Shown here one piece after another: positions 34,819 through 45,049 of a stretch of DNA of 64,000 nt. Position 1 is the first letter of the stretch, and every line of letters starts with the position of its first letter. The position numbers and the translations under genes were made by a program. The stretch lies in NCBI RefSeq assembly GCF_914768045.1, contig NZ_CAJZCD010000008.1, positions 24,867 to 88,866 of the forward strand, written 5' to 3'. The notes under the pieces were generated by a model that saw only the letters and a program-made list of their open reading frames with translations, searched no databases and had not been told where the DNA came from. Source of the DNA: Snodgrassella communis. Lineage in GTDB: Bacteria > Pseudomonadota > Gammaproteobacteria > Burkholderiales > Neisseriaceae.

Positions 34819-35553
34819 ATGTCTATTTCATTAAAGCGCCAGCAGGTAGTTGTTTTAACGGGTTCGGGCATAAGTGCTGAAAGTGGTTTAAAGACTTTTC
34901 GTAATCATGGCGGTTTATGGGATGGAGAGCGAGTGGAAGATGTGGCTACCCCTGAAGGGTTTGCTCGCAATCCTTTACGGGTACTTGATTTCTATAATCG
35001 TCTACGGCGCCAGTTGCAAAATGTTCAACCAAATGCAGCCCATCTTGCTTTAAGACATCTGGAAAGTGGCTATGAGGTAAAGATTATTACTCAAAATGTG
35101 GATGATCTGCATGAGCGTGCTGGGAGCAGCCATGTATTGCATTTACATGGTGAGCTATTAAAAGCTAGAAGCAGTGTCGATGAAAATTATATTGTAGATT
35201 GTTTTTCTGATCAGACGATGGGGGATGTTGATGCCAGAGGGTTTCCAATGCGGCCGCATATCGTCTGGTTTGGTGAGGCAGTTCCTATGATTGAAACGGC
35301 AATACAATTGATGCGAACTGCTGATATAGTGATAATCATCGGTACTTCTTTACAGGTTTATCCAGCAGCAGGTTTGGTGCAGTATATCCCACCAGATGCA
35401 GAAGTTTTTCTGGTTGATCCGCAGCCGTATGAAGGTTTGCAAAATGTACAGTTTATTCGGGCATCAGCTCAGGCTGGTGTAAGTAGTCTGGTTAGTGAAT
35501 TATTACAGCGCTCTGAAGCACTATCTTTTTCCTGTCAGGATAGGGTTGATTAA
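34819..35553 (+). CDS. Sir2 family NAD-dependent protein deacylase lacking the zinc Cys4 motif
   Basis: 244-residue sirtuin. The NAD-binding and catalytic parts are complete: VVLTGSGISAESGLKTFRN, TQNVDDLHERAG, catalytic His in HLHGELLKARSS, RPHIVWFGEAVP, GTSLQVYPAAGL. The two CxxC pairs that bind structural zinc in CobB-type sirtuins are missing; the small domain reads KARSSVDENYIVDCFSDQTM and has a single Cys. A zinc-free sirtuin subgroup with this RSSxD pattern exists in several bacteria, so activity is plausible. Starts 2 bases after argD. Confidence 0.9.
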   Translation: MSISLKRQQVVVLTGSGISAESGLKTFRNHGGLWDGERVEDVATPEGFARNPLRVLDFYNRLRRQLQNVQPNAAHLALRHLESGYEVKIITQNVDDLHERAGSSHVLHLHGELLKARSSVDENYIVDCFSDQTMGDVDARGFPMRPHIVWFGEAVPMIETAIQLMRTADIVIIIGTSLQVYPAAGLVQYIPPDAEVFLVDPQPYEGLQNVQFIRASAQAGVSSLVSELLQRSEALSFSCQDRVD

Positions 35554-35619
35554 AATCTGTTCTTTCTTTAGTTAGTGTTAAAATATCTCCCTTGATTTTC
35601 TTGATTCTTGCATATCAGT

Positions 35620-36552
35620 ATGACAAAGAAAAAATTAGTCATTGCCAGTCGTGAGAGTGCTCTGGCTATGTGGCAGGCACGTTATGTGCAGCAATGCCTT
35701 CAAATGGTATACCCTGATTTATCTGTTGATATTCGGGGGATGACGACGCGGGGCGATCAGATATTGCATCAGTCTTTATCCAAAATAGGCGGTAAGGGGC
35801 TGTTTATCAAGGAGCTTGAATTAGCTTTACAGCAGGAAGTTGCTGATATTGCAGTTCACTCTCTTAAAGATGTACCTATGCAGCTGCCAGAAGGCTTTGT
35901 ACTGGCAGCCATAACAAAGCGTGCTAATCCGCTGGATGCTTTTGTTTCTCATCAATATGCCGATCTGGCTGATTTGCCACCGGCAGCAATAGTGGGTACT
36001 TCCAGCCTGCGCCGCGAAGCGCAGATCCGGTTGCACTATCCTCATTTGCAGGTTAAGCCTTTGCGCGGAAATGTGCAAACGCGTCTGGATAAGCTGGATA
36101 GGCAGGAATATGCGGCGATAATTCTGGCTGCGGCCGGATTGGAGCGGTTGGGATTGGATGGGCGTATTCGAAAAATATTACCAGCCGAGGTGTTGTTACC
36201 AGCTGTCGGGCAGGGCGCACTGGCAATTGAGGTTGCGGCTCATCGTCAGGATTTATTGAAGTTGTTACAACCACTTCATCATCCTGTTACAGCCGCTAGT
36301 GTCACTGCTGAACGTTCTATGGCAAAAGTTTTAGGTGGTAGCTGTCAAGTTCCTCTGGCCGCATATTGTGTTGAAAAATCTGGTATGCTCGAATTGCGTG
36401 GCCTAGTTGCTTCTGCTGATGGTACAACTGTGCTGCGTGCCAGTGCACAAGCTTGTCTGGAAGAGGCAGAACAGCTTGGTTTAAGTGTTGCCCAGCAGTT
36501 AACTCATCAGGGTGCACAACAATTGATTGCTGCTGTGTTATCAGAACGATGA
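35620..36552 (+). CDS. hemC: Porphobilinogen deaminase (hydroxymethylbilane synthase)
   Basis: Polymerises four porphobilinogens into hydroxymethylbilane. 310 residues from the ATG at 35620; an upstream in-frame TTG (35608) is less likely. Signature segments: [53 protein letters not shown] (Asp catalytic), [35 protein letters not shown] and [13 protein letters not shown], whose first Cys anchors the dipyrromethane cofactor. Overlaps hemD by 4 bases (ATGA), giving translational coupling. Confidence 0.96.
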   Translation: MTKKKLVIASRESALAMWQARYVQQCLQMVYPDLSVDIRGMTTRGDQILHQSLSKIGGKGLFIKELELALQQEVADIAVHSLKDVPMQLPEGFVLAAITKRANPLDAFVSHQYADLADLPPAAIVGTSSLRREAQIRLHYPHLQVKPLRGNVQTRLDKLDRQEYAAIILAAAGLERLGLDGRIRKILPAEVLLPAVGQGALAIEVAAHRQDLLKLLQPLHHPVTAASVTAERSMAKVLGGSCQVPLAAYCVEKSGMLELRGLVASADGTTVLRASAQACLEEAEQLGLSVAQQLTHQGAQQLIAAVLSER

Positions 36553-37280
36553 ATGCTCGCCCCTGTCTGGCACTAATGCGACCGCGGTTGGCTGCCGCTG
36601 CTGATATAGACTGTTGTGTTCGCGCAGGCTGGGTACCGTTAGTGCTTGAATATCAGCAGCTGCAACCACAACCAGCAGTTTTACAACAGTTAGTTTTGAA
36701 AAGTCTGGTTCAGAATGTGGTTCTCTGGGTTAGTCCGAGTGCTGTGCATATTGCGGCTAAATATGTTTCTCAGTCAGAGAGTTTATTGCATGTTGCGGTA
36801 GGCGCATCCACAGCCAGTACATTGGCTTCTTATGGATTTAAGCGAATTTTATATCCTGTTGACGGACATGACAGTGAAGCGGTTTTACGCTTACCTTTAT
36901 GGCAGCAGCTGAAAGGTAGGTTGTTGTTGATTCGTGGTGTTGGTGGAAGAGACTTGATCATTAATCAGTTGCATCAGCAGGGCTGGCAGATTGAGATAGC
37001 CGAGGTGTATCAACGTCAGCCACAGCCTGTTAACTGGTCTGTATTGACACAAAAGGCACACGAGGGAAGTTTGAAAGCCGTTTACATGACGACGACTGCT
37101 GCTGTGCAGGCATGGTTTACGCAGTTGCCGCCAGATTTGTACGCAGTTAGCAAAAGCTTGTTATACTTAGTTCACCATCCGCGCATAGCAACTGCGTTAA
37201 CAGAGTATGGTGTTTTGGCAGTACAGGTATCGGATTTATGCCGTGGATTGGAACTTTTGGATTCACACAGTACATTTTGA
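36549..37280 (+). CDS. hemD: Uroporphyrinogen-III synthase
   Basis: Cyclises hydroxymethylbilane with ring-D inversion. This family is poorly conserved in sequence. 243 residues from the ATG at 36549 that overlaps the hemC stop codon. Features matching Hem[76 protein letters not shown] and [13 protein letters not shown]. The surrounding hemC-hemD-hemX-hemY order confirms it. An earlier frame opening (36453) lies inside hemC and is not used. Confidence 0.93.
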   Translation: MNARPCLALMRPRLAAAADIDCCVRAGWVPLVLEYQQLQPQPAVLQQLVLKSLVQNVVLWVSPSAVHIAAKYVSQSESLLHVAVGASTASTLASYGFKRILYPVDGHDSEAVLRLPLWQQLKGRLLLIRGVGGRDLIINQLHQQGWQIEIAEVYQRQPQPVNWSVLTQKAHEGSLKAVYMTTTAAVQAWFTQLPPDLYAVSKSLLYLVHHPRIATALTEYGVLAVQVSDLCRGLELLDSHSTF

Positions 37281-37332
37281 TAGTGGCACTGGAGTGCTGT
37301 TTATCCCAATTATTATGTAGGGAGTATACCGA

Positions 37333-38727
37333 ATGAGTGAACAACAAGATGCACAGTCTAGCCAGCCTCCTGAGCAGGGGAAGCAGCCATTACTGGTGAA
37401 TAAACAAGGTGAGGTTGGTGCACCTCCAGAATCGGCTACTTCTGCGTCTGCTGAAGGTACAGGTAAAGATAAAGCTACCGCACACCAAGCTGCGGATTTT
37501 CATCAAAACAACACAGGATCAGGCATGTCTGCACCCAATGTACCCAGCCAGTCAACTTCTGTGAAACAGCAACATTCCGGTTCAGGTAAAGGAATTGCGC
37601 TGGGAGCACTGGTATTATCTTTACTGGCATTAGGAGCAAGTGGTTTTTTATTTGTTGAAGGACAGAACCAGCTTAAAACCCAGCAACTGCAATTTGATCA
37701 TAAAATTGATAATGCTGGTATTGATGCCAGTAAAACTGCGGCTACTGTAGAAACTGGCTTGGCGCGTATCGATGGATTAAGCCAGCAGTTGCAGGAGCTA
37801 CAATCGCAACAGAAATCTCAGCGTGAAAATGTTGACCGTCTTACCCGTGCCTATCAGGAGCTGGTGAAAAACCGGACAGATTGGCTAGTGGATGAGATTG
37901 AAGCCACACTTAATCTGGCATCGCAGCAGTTATTGATTTCCGGCAATGTGCCGGTAGCAGTCAATGTGCTCGAAAATCTGGATAACCGTTTATCACGTTT
38001 TGATCAGCCACAATTATTGCCAATTAAAAAAGCTATCAGCAGTGACTTGGAAAATCTGAAAAGCCGCCCGTATCTGGATACCGCCAGTGCTTCTTTACGC
38101 CTGAACCGGCTTGAATCGGCCGTTGCCGGTTTGCCTTTGGTGATTGATAGCCAGTTACAGTCTGGTGCAGCACCAGCTGTCGCAGCAATTAACCCGAATG
38201 CTTCATGGTGGCAACGCACTTGGCAGGCTACTATGCACTCTCTGCGAGGCATGGTAGAAGTACGTCATATTAATCATAATGATTCGATGCTCATGTCACC
38301 AGAACAGATGTATTTTGTGCGTGAAAATCTGCGCTTGCGTTTACTGGATGCTCGTATCGCGCTGATTCAGCGTCGTGGTGAGGTATATGCTGCTGATCTG
38401 AATGGTGCGGAAGCAACAGTTAAACAGTATTTTGATGCCAGTTCCGTTGCGACACAATCATGGCTGAAAGAGTTGATGCAACTGAAGATGCTTAATGTGC
38501 AAACCATTCAGGACAGTAATTTATCTGCCAGTCTGGCTGCTGTACGTGAATATCAGAATCAGTCTGGCATGGATATGTCTACAGCGTTGCCAGATTTGGG
38601 TGGTTCTGCGGCCAGCAGTGCTTCTGCTCCAGTAGCAGCTTCACATCCTGAAAGGCCGGCGGCCAGTCTGGAAAACAGTCATAATGTGTCTGCCGCCTCT
38701 TCCGAGCAGGGAGAACATACATTATGA
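37333..38727 (+). CDS. hemX: HemX-like membrane protein (putative uroporphyrinogen-III C-methyltransferase)
   Basis: 464-residue inner-membrane protein found between hemD and hemY in many proteobacteria. N-terminal 80 residues are polar, low complexity and rich in Gln, Ser and Thr. A single transmembrane helix lies at about 83-107 (GIALGALVLSLLALGASGFL). A periplasmic coiled coil (about 110-190) and the HemX domain (about 190-400) with WLVDEIEATLNLASQQLLI follow. The tail is Ala/Ser-rich. Despite its database name no methyltransferase motifs are visible. Its stop codon overlaps the hemY start (ATGA). Confidence 0.9.
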   Translation: MSEQQDAQSSQPPEQGKQPLLVNKQGEVGAPPESATSASAEGTGKDKATAHQAADFHQNNTGSGMSAPNVPSQSTSVKQQHSGSGKGIALGALVLSLLALGASGFLFVEGQNQLKTQQLQFDHKIDNAGIDASKTAATVETGLARIDGLSQQLQELQSQQKSQRENVDRLTRAYQELVKNRTDWLVDEIEATLNLASQQLLISGNVPVAVNVLENLDNRLSRFDQPQLLPIKKAISSDLENLKSRPYLDTASASLRLNRLESAVAGLPLVIDSQLQSGAAPAVAAINPNASWWQRTWQATMHSLRGMVEVRHINHNDSMLMSPEQMYFVRENLRLRLLDARIALIQRRGEVYAADLNGAEATVKQYFDASSVATQSWLKELMQLKMLNVQTIQDSNLSASLAAVREYQNQSGMDMSTALPDLGGSAASSASAPVAASHPERPAASLENSHNVSAASSEQGEHTL

Positions 38728-39926
38728 GATCTCTGTTATGGTTGATTGGTTTATTCGTGGTTGCGGTTGCTGTGGTACTGGGTGCGAAATATTACAGCGG
38801 TGATGTATATATTGTTGTTGAGCAAACTCTTGTACGCATCAATCTGCAATTTTTTATTGGTATTATTCTGTTAGCTGTGGTGTTGCTGAATATTCTGTTA
38901 CGTATTGTCATGGGATTTGTGCACCTACCCGGACACTGGCAGCACTGGCGTGTTAATCATCAGCGTCATCAGGTTGAAACAGCATTGAATCATGCTGGTC
39001 TGGCTTATTTTGAAGGGCGATTTCAGTTTGCTGCACGCGAGGCAGAACGGGTATTACGTAACAAGCAGGGACAGCACAGCCGTGCTTTGGCATTATTACT
39101 GGCAGCGCACAGTGCAGATCAGATGGATGACATCACAACCCGTGACCGTTATTTAAATGATATTGCCAAACTGCCGGAAAAACAGCAGCTATCCCGCTAT
39201 CTGCTGCTGGCTCAATCTGCGCTGGCACAACACAATAGCCAACAGGCAAAAAATGCTCTGGACGCCGCTGCCAAAATCAGCCCGAATCTGACAAGGTTGG
39301 TTAAGCTGCAATTACGTTATGACAGGGAGCAACATAATGCACAAGGCGTATTGCAGCAAGTTGATAAATTAGTCCGTGCAGGTGCGTTAAGTGACAGTGA
39401 ATATCAACAATACTGTTACTGGGCATATCGACAATTACTGGCTGAAGCCAAAGATCCGGATGAACTGAAAAATAGTCTCAGTGCTATTCCGGTAGATGAG
39501 CGGGAAAGCGCACTCAGTGTGGATATTGTGGAAAAATATCTACAGCTGGGCATGTACACTCAGGCATTGAAGTGGATAAAAAAATATTACCCGCGCACTC
39601 ATGATGCGGCGCTGTTACCCGCTTTTAATCAGGCCAACCAATATTTAAGCGCTAAAGAGCAGCAGAAGAATATGGTTACAGCGGATAAGTGGTTGCAGCA
39701 GCGGCCGCAAGACCCGGATCTGCTGTTATTGATGGGTGAATTGAGCTACCAGCAGCAGCTATGGGGTAAGGCCAGAAGCTATCTGGAAGCCAGTTTGCAA
39801 TCCGGCAATAATAATGCCACCAGATTGCTGCTGGCCAAGGTGCTGGAGCAGTCTGGGCAGAGCGAGGCTGCTGAGCAGCAGCGCAGCCAGATATTGGCAA
39901 CCATCAGTAATGATGATGAGTTGTAA
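38724..39926 (+). CDS. hemY: HemY protein (membrane-anchored TPR protein of the hem cluster)
   Basis: 400 residues. Two N-terminal transmembrane helices at about 4-22 and 42-65, matching the HemY N-terminal domain (IGLFVVAVAVVLGAKYYSGDV). The rest is alpha-helical TPR-like repeat, for example AYFEGRFQFAAREAERVLRN and ALALLLAAHSADQM. Distinct from the Bacillus protoporphyrinogen oxidase also named HemY. Exact role in haem synthesis is uncertain; it probably scaffolds a membrane complex. Overlaps hemX by 4 bases. Confidence 0.9.
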   Translation: MRSLLWLIGLFVVAVAVVLGAKYYSGDVYIVVEQTLVRINLQFFIGIILLAVVLLNILLRIVMGFVHLPGHWQHWRVNHQRHQVETALNHAGLAYFEGRFQFAAREAERVLRNKQGQHSRALALLLAAHSADQMDDITTRDRYLNDIAKLPEKQQLSRYLLLAQSALAQHNSQQAKNALDAAAKISPNLTRLVKLQLRYDREQHNAQGVLQQVDKLVRAGALSDSEYQQYCYWAYRQLLAEAKDPDELKNSLSAIPVDERESALSVDIVEKYLQLGMYTQALKWIKKYYPRTHDAALLPAFNQANQYLSAKEQQKNMVTADKWLQQRPQDPDLLLLMGELSYQQQLWGKARSYLEASLQSGNNNATRLLLAKVLEQSGQSEAAEQQRSQILATISNDDEL

Positions 39927-39947
39927 TCTTTGTTTGTTTTATTTAAC

Positions 39948-39980
39948 AGGCAGTTAGTGCGTAGTGCGCTAACTGCCTGA
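39948..39980 (+). promoter_or_regulatory. Hairpin between hemY and hemE
   Basis: An 11-bp stem CAGGCAGTTAG/CTAACTGCCTG with an 11-nt loop. It is not followed by a T-run but by GAGG, the hemE ribosome-binding site, so it may shield translation or mark an mRNA end rather than terminate. Function inferred only. Confidence 0.4.
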
Positions 39981-39988
39981 GGTTGATT

Positions 39989-41053
39989 ATGGCAGTTTTA
40001 CACAACGATATTTTTTTACGTGCTTTGCTGAAACAGCCCGTGGAGTATACGCCAGTATGGCTGATGCGGCAGGCAGGGCGTTATTTACCTGAGTATCGAG
40101 CCACACGGGCTAAGGCCGGCAGCTTTCTGGCGCTGTGCCAGAATCCGGAACTGGCCACAGAAGTTACCTTGCAGCCTCTGGAGCGCTTTGCATTAGATGC
40201 AGCCATTTTATTTTCCGATATCCTCACTGTACCTGATGCTATGGGGCTGGGTTTGCATTTTGTCGAAGGTGAGGGGCCAAAATTTACTCATCCGCTACAA
40301 CATGAGCAGGATGTGGCACGTTTAGAAGTGCCTGATATGAGCCGTTTGCGCTACGTATTTGATGCAGTAAGCAGTATACGGCAAGCGTTGCAGGGGCGTG
40401 TACCGCTGATAGGTTTTTCTGGTAGCCCGTTTACTTTAGCCTGTTATATGGTTGAAGGTAGCGGTAGCCGGGATTTTCGTTTATTGAAAACCATGTTATA
40501 TCAGCGTCCGCAATTATTGCATCGCATACTGGATATTAATGCCCAGACAGTTACTGCCTATCTGAACGAACAGATTGCCTCCGGTGCTCAGGCTGTACAG
40601 ATTTTTGATACCTGGGGTGGTATTCTCAGCGATGCGGCCTTTCAGGAATTTGATTTACTTTATTTACAGCAGGTAGTATCTGGTTTACAACGTGAAGCTG
40701 ATGGGCGGCGAGTGCCTGTGATTGTCTTTACTAAAGGTGGTGGACAATGGCTGGAGCAACTGGCTGCATTGGATGTTGATGCCTTGGGTGTGGACTGGAC
40801 AGTTAATTTGCATCAGGCTCGTCATCAGGTAGGGCAGCGGGTTGCCTTGCAGGGTAATCTGGATCCGCTGGCATTATTTGGGCAGCCTGAAAGTATTGAG
40901 TGCGAAATTAAGCGTTTGCTGGCTGATTATGGGGCAGGCAGCGGGCATGTATTTAATCTGGGACATGGTATTAATCAGTTTACTAATGCGGAAATGGTGA
41001 AGTTTGCTGTAGAGGCAATACACCGCTTGTCAGTCGGATACCATCAAAATTAA
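39989..41053 (+). CDS. hemE: Uroporphyrinogen decarboxylase
   Basis: Decarboxylates the four acetate chains of uroporphyrinogen III to coproporphyrinogen III. 354 residues from the ATG at 39989 (GAGG 6 bases upstream). Motifs: [19 protein letters not shown] (substrate-binding Arg residues), [17 protein letters not shown] (Asp), [36 protein letters not shown] and [14 protein letters not shown]. Follows hemCDXY directly, so one locus encodes conversion of porphobilinogen to coproporphyrinogen. Confidence 0.97.
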   Translation: MAVLHNDIFLRALLKQPVEYTPVWLMRQAGRYLPEYRATRAKAGSFLALCQNPELATEVTLQPLERFALDAAILFSDILTVPDAMGLGLHFVEGEGPKFTHPLQHEQDVARLEVPDMSRLRYVFDAVSSIRQALQGRVPLIGFSGSPFTLACYMVEGSGSRDFRLLKTMLYQRPQLLHRILDINAQTVTAYLNEQIASGAQAVQIFDTWGGILSDAAFQEFDLLYLQQVVSGLQREADGRRVPVIVFTKGGGQWLEQLAALDVDALGVDWTVNLHQARHQVGQRVALQGNLDPLALFGQPESIECEIKRLLADYGAGSGHVFNLGHGINQFTNAEMVKFAVEAIHRLSVGYHQN

Positions 41054-41119
41054 TTGTTGCGCTGATAAAACAATGGCCAGCTAAAACAGATTATTGAGGT
41101 TATCACAGCCTATTATTAC

Positions 41120-41160
41120 GGCAGGCACAGGATATGTTTTCTGTACCTGCCAGAATTTTT
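41120..41160 (+). terminator. hemE terminator
   Basis: An 11-bp stem GGCAGGCACAG/CTGTACCTGCC (one mismatch) with a 10-nt loop followed by AGAATTTTT, 67 bases after the hemE stop codon. Confidence 0.65.
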
Positions 41161-41254
41161 GTCTGGCGGGTATGGCAATTGTTTTTTCAGATTATCTGCT
41201 TATCTCTTTATAATTTACGTATCTGAAAGTTTCAGAAACAATAGGTTGGCTTAT

Positions 41255-42748
41255 ATGTTACATAATATACCGTGGGCAGAAATTATTGTTGTGTTACACG
41301 TGGTGGTAGTAACCGTACTGGTGGTACGGGTGTTATACCATCAGCGTAATACAGGAGTATCTGTTGCATGGATTTTGATGTTAGTGGCTTTCCCTTTAGT
41401 TGGAGCCGTAGGCTATTTATTGATTGGGGAGCCAAGGCTAGGTTCGCGTCGTTTACGCCGGCAGCATGAGTTAGTAAAATTCTATCAGCGGTTTAGTGCA
41501 ACGTATCTGCATGATTTTAATCAGCATGCTTGTAGTGGCTTGAATGAACGCTATCATGGTATCAGCCTGATCGCAGCAGATAAAACCGGCTTTAATGCTA
41601 CCGAATACAATCATCTGACCCTGCTCACGAATGATGAAGAAATTATTGCTGCTATCCGCCATGATATTCAGCAGGCTAAAACCAGTTGTTTGCTGGCATT
41701 TTATATTGTTGATCCTCAGGGTGAAATTGTTGCATTACTCAACGATGCTATGGCAGCAGCAAAGCGTGGTGTGGTAACCAGTATGCTGGTTGACAGTATT
41801 GGCAGTGCCAGATTCTGGCGCAGTGACTGGCCACAGCGTTTGCGCACTGCCGGTATTACCCTGACTGAAGCCTTACCTATTGAGCTTTGGCGTACTTTTA
41901 TTGTGCGGGCAGATTTGCGCAATCATCGCAAAATTGCCGTAATAGATCAGAAAATTGGCTATACCGGCAGTTTTAATCTGGTGGATCCACGCTTTTTTAA
42001 AAAGAATGCTGGTGTCGGGCAATGGGTAGATGTGATGATGCGTTGTGAGGGCAGTCTGGTGCAGCCACTGGCAGCGGTGTTTGCCGGTGATATGGCTGTA
42101 GAGACTGAATCCAATCTGATGCAGGTGCAGCAATGGGTGGACAGCTATGGTAAGCAGGCGCTAATGCATAATTTACAAGTTGCCCAGCAGGAACAGAATG
42201 GGATTGTGGTGCAAGTCATCCCATCTGCGCCAGAGCAGGGCAGTCCGGTTATTTATGACACAATTGTCAATGCCATTCATGCGGCCACACGCCGAATTAT
42301 TATTACTACTCCTTATTTTGTTCCAGATGAAGCTTTACTGCTGGCGCTTACTACCGCAGCTATACGTGGTGTGGATGTTACACTGATTGTACCGGAAGCA
42401 GTTGATTCCAAACTGGTTAAATATGCCTCACGTGCGTATTACCCGATGCTGCTACAGGCCGGAGTTAAAATTGCCTTGTTTAAGGGCGGGCTGTTACATG
42501 CCAAAACCTTAACAGTTGATAGCGATTACACCCTGTTTGGCACAGTAAACATGGATATGCGTAGCTTTTATTTGAATATGGAAATTAGTCTGGCAATTTA
42601 CGATGAGGGTATGACTGAGTCAGTAGTAGCATTGCAGAACAGCTATCTGAATGACTGTGAATTTATTGAACTGAAGGCATGGCAGGCGCGTTCAAAATGG
42701 TGGGGACTGGTGGAAAATACAGTACGTCTGGTGGGACCATTACTGTAA
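41255..42748 (+). CDS. cls: Cardiolipin synthase (phospholipase D superfamily)
   Basis: Inner-membrane enzyme condensing two phosphatidylglycerols to cardiolipin. 497 residues from the ATG at 41255. Two N-terminal transmembrane helices (EIIVVLHVVVVTVLVVRVL and VAWILMLVAFPLVGAVGYLL), then two HKD domains: NHRKIAVIDQKIGYTGSFNL (about 225-245) and HAKTLTVDSDYTLFGTVNMD (about 415-435). YLLIGEPRLGSRR is also typical. An upstream in-frame start at 41159 would add 32 residues overlapping the hemE terminator and is unlikely. Works with pgsA (51.1 kb) in phospholipid synthesis. Confidence 0.95.
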   Translation: MLHNIPWAEIIVVLHVVVVTVLVVRVLYHQRNTGVSVAWILMLVAFPLVGAVGYLLIGEPRLGSRRLRRQHELVKFYQRFSATYLHDFNQHACSGLNERYHGISLIAADKTGFNATEYNHLTLLTNDEEIIAAIRHDIQQAKTSCLLAFYIVDPQGEIVALLNDAMAAAKRGVVTSMLVDSIGSARFWRSDWPQRLRTAGITLTEALPIELWRTFIVRADLRNHRKIAVIDQKIGYTGSFNLVDPRFFKKNAGVGQWVDVMMRCEGSLVQPLAAVFAGDMAVETESNLMQVQQWVDSYGKQALMHNLQVAQQEQNGIVVQVIPSAPEQGSPVIYDTIVNAIHAATRRIIITTPYFVPDEALLLALTTAAIRGVDVTLIVPEAVDSKLVKYASRAYYPMLLQAGVKIALFKGGLLHAKTLTVDSDYTLFGTVNMDMRSFYLNMEISLAIYDEGMTESVVALQNSYLNDCEFIELKAWQARSKWWGLVENTVRLVGPLL

Positions 42749-42820
42749 GGCTGAATTTCAATCTTGCCTAAACGTAGAGTCTGTACCAAATTCATCATGG
42801 CAAAACTTTTGATGCAAATA

Positions 42821-42851
42821 AAAAAAGCACTGATTCAATCAGTGCTTTTTT
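42821..42851. terminator. Bidirectional terminator between cls and the Tim44-like gene
   Basis: A 14-bp stem AAAAAAGCACTGAT/ATCAGTGCTTTTTT with a 3-nt loop, A-run before and T-run after. It serves the two convergent genes. Confidence 0.9.
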
Positions 42852-42864
42852 ATAGCAGTAATAA

Positions 42865-43911
42865 TTAATCCTGCTGTATACCGGCAATTAACCAATCCTG
42901 CTGGCTGCCTACCGGTTTGACAAAATGCCATACCTCGCTGAAAGGTTGTTGTGCACTGCCGAGCTCCTCACTCACCAAACCACTAAAACGTACACTGGCA
43001 ATGTACTGGCCGTTTTCCTGAGTACTATCTGCCAGATCGGCATTCAGATCACTAAATTCGGCAGTATCCTGATTGTTGATAATATCATTACGGATATCAG
43101 CAAACATATCTGGTGTGAAATAACGGCGGATTTCTTCCAGATTGGAAGCATTGTTCATTGATTGCACATGATTAAAGCGCTGGCGGGCAAAGCGCAGGAA
43201 TGCTTCCGGATTACTTCCGTCTGCCATACCTGAAGTGCTGGATTGCATCGTATTGCCACTAGGAGCAAGAGTCTGCCCAAATATATTGGTACGCGCACTC
43301 TTGCTATTAGTGAGAGGAGTATGATTATTGGAATTCTGATAATTGCTGTAAGGCATATTTGCCTGATTATTTTTTTTGCCAGCAAAACGACGAAATAAAT
43401 AAAAACCACCTAATGCGATAATAAGTAACCAAATCCAGCTAAAACCGCTTTTATGCTGTGGCTGTGCCTGTTGCAAATCGGCATTAGCAGAAGGATTGAC
43501 TGCTGCATCAGCATTATCAGCATCAACATTATTAGCATTATTGGCATTATCATTTGCTGCCGGCGTACCAGTTTGCTGCTGGTTATGGTTAGCCATGGCA
43601 TGACCAGCCAGTGCACCAATAGCTGCACCGGCTACGCCCGCCCCGATTACCCTGCCGGCACCGTTTCCACGTGGCTGGGTTTGGTTAGAATAATTGTTCT
43701 GATTGCTGTTGCGATAGTCGCTGCGTCCTGAATTGGAATAGCTGCTGCGGCCGGATTGATAAGACGGATTGCTGTATGAGCTGGAATAGTTAGAACGCGA
43801 CATGCCGCGACTACCACCACCACCGATTCGTTTGGCCTCTGCTAGCGGGCTCAGAGTTAGGCTGAGAATAACCACAGAAGCAATATAACGTAATTTTCGA
43901 TTGACCATCAT
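42865..43911 (-). CDS. Tim44-like domain protein with signal peptide
   Basis: 348 residues. Signal peptide at about 1-26 ending LSPLAEA|KRIGG, then a Gly/Ser/Asn-rich low-complexity stretch (30-80), a glycine-zipper-like helix GRVIGAGVAGAAIGALAGHA, an Asn/Ala-rich linker, a transmembrane helix (about 157-177, FSWIWLLIIALGGFYLFRRF) and a C-terminal Tim44-like domain (about 225-345) with FLRFARQRFNHVQSMN and PFSEVWHFVKPVG. Bacterial Tim44-like proteins are envelope proteins of uncertain function; not a mitochondrial translocase component. Monocistronic, convergent with cls. Confidence 0.88.
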   Translation of the reverse strand: MMVNRKLRYIASVVILSLTLSPLAEAKRIGGGGSRGMSRSNYSSSYSNPSYQSGRSSYSNSGRSDYRNSNQNNYSNQTQPRGNGAGRVIGAGVAGAAIGALAGHAMANHNQQQTGTPAANDNANNANNVDADNADAAVNPSANADLQQAQPQHKSGFSWIWLLIIALGGFYLFRRFAGKKNNQANMPYSNYQNSNNHTPLTNSKSARTNIFGQTLAPSGNTMQSSTSGMADGSNPEAFLRFARQRFNHVQSMNNASNLEEIRRYFTPDMFADIRNDIINNQDTAEFSDLNADLADSTQENGQYIASVRFSGLVSEELGSAQQPFSEVWHFVKPVGSQQDWLIAGIQQD

Positions 43912-44400
43912 TTGGATATTTCCATATCTACTGTATTAAAACTTACTTTACTGTACATAGCGCTAAAAAATAAGATTTCAAGCAAAAAAATACCGATTAT
44001 TAAACTATTTTACGGTTTAATGGTAGCTTTTGTGATTAAAAATAAATATTGCCCTGATAACAACCTTATTATTCAGAAAGCACTGTAAAAGTGATTATTG
44101 TTGAATTTTAGCAGAAATGCGGTAAATCGCTTGAGTAAAAAACATGAAGGAATATGGATTATTGTTTATCTGTCATGCGCAAATAAAATTTCTTTCAGTA
44201 CTCAATAATGACTGCTATAAATTCTGGATAAAAAGAACCCTCTGTGCCAAGGGGAGAAGCAGCAGAGGGCCAAAATAATGTTTCGACAAGAGAATACTGA
44301 AAAATCAATTAAAATCCAAATGTTATACACTTGTTGCTGCGTATGAACATAATCTTAATGACTTAGACTGTTTTTTGCAGCGAAAGTTCTTTTATTTTTG
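43912..44400. other. Intergenic region upstream of the Tim44-like gene
   Basis: About 490 AT-rich bases. It holds the promoter side of the Tim44-like gene and, near 44229-44269, a minus-strand hairpin with T-run. No ORF or RNA gene recognised. Confidence 0.4.
44229..44269 (-). terminator. Probable terminator downstream of the TRIC-type gene
   Basis: CCCTCTG (44238-44244) pairs with CAGAGGG (44263-44269). On the minus strand the hairpin is followed by TTCTTTTTA. It sits about 130 bases beyond the TRIC-type stop codon. A small RNA ending here is an alternative. Confidence 0.55.
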
Positions 44401-45042
44401 TTATATTTTGTAATTTTTTTTCTTTTGAAATCCCGGCAAAGTAACGTGGTAATGATAAGCAAGTAAACGGCTTATTACTCCGCTGATAAATAGCAGATTA
44501 ATACTCAATGGCGTAACCATTTTCCAGTGATCCAGCAGACATAACAGCAAGCCGAGTAAAATAGCAATAGTGCCGTAAATATCACTACGCAGAATAATAG
44601 GAACTTCATTGACTAGAATATCACGCAGAATACCGCCTCCAACCGCAGTTACAAATGCCAGCGTAACCACACCAAACCAGTTTAATTCCAGTGCCAGCCC
44701 AACTTGAGCACCAGTAAGGCTGAATGCTGCCAGCCCCAGCGCATCTGCTACCACAAACCATATAGCCAGTACCCGATGGCGCTGGTACTGTAAATGAAAA
44801 GCCCACGATAACAGAAGTGTAATAAAAATAGTCCACAATGCTGTATTACTCTTGAAAATCATAGGAATATGGCCTATCAGAGCGTCGCGCATCATCCCGC
44901 CACCAACCGCAGTAAGCAAAGCCACAATCACCACACCAAGAATATCCAGCCTTTTGCGAAAACCAACCAGATAACCAGACACAGCAAATGCTACTGTTCC
45001 TATGATATTAATCAGTTGGAAAATAAGATCAGTATTGAGCAT
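44401..45042 (-). CDS. TRIC-type cation channel family protein (UPF0126, YicG/YadS-like)
   Basis: 213 residues from the ATG at 45042, seven hydrophobic helices in two inverted repeats. Each repeat carries the family glycine motif: VVIVALLTAVGGGMMRDALI and VVTLAFVTAVGGGILRDILV, followed by IPMIFKS and VPIILRS. N-terminal ALAVSG-like GTVAFAVSGYLVGFRK. Bacterial homologues form trimeric potassium-permeable channels. A longer frame to 45123 would overlap rsuA and is rejected. Starts 7 bases after the rsuA stop codon, so the two are co-transcribed. Confidence 0.9.
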   Translation of the reverse strand: MLNTDLIFQLINIIGTVAFAVSGYLVGFRKRLDILGVVIVALLTAVGGGMMRDALIGHIPMIFKSNTALWTIFITLLLSWAFHLQYQRHRVLAIWFVVADALGLAAFSLTGAQVGLALELNWFGVVTLAFVTAVGGGILRDILVNEVPIILRSDIYGTIAILLGLLLCLLDHWKMVTPLSINLLFISGVISRLLAYHYHVTLPGFQKKKNYKI

Positions 45043-45049
45043 GTTACAT

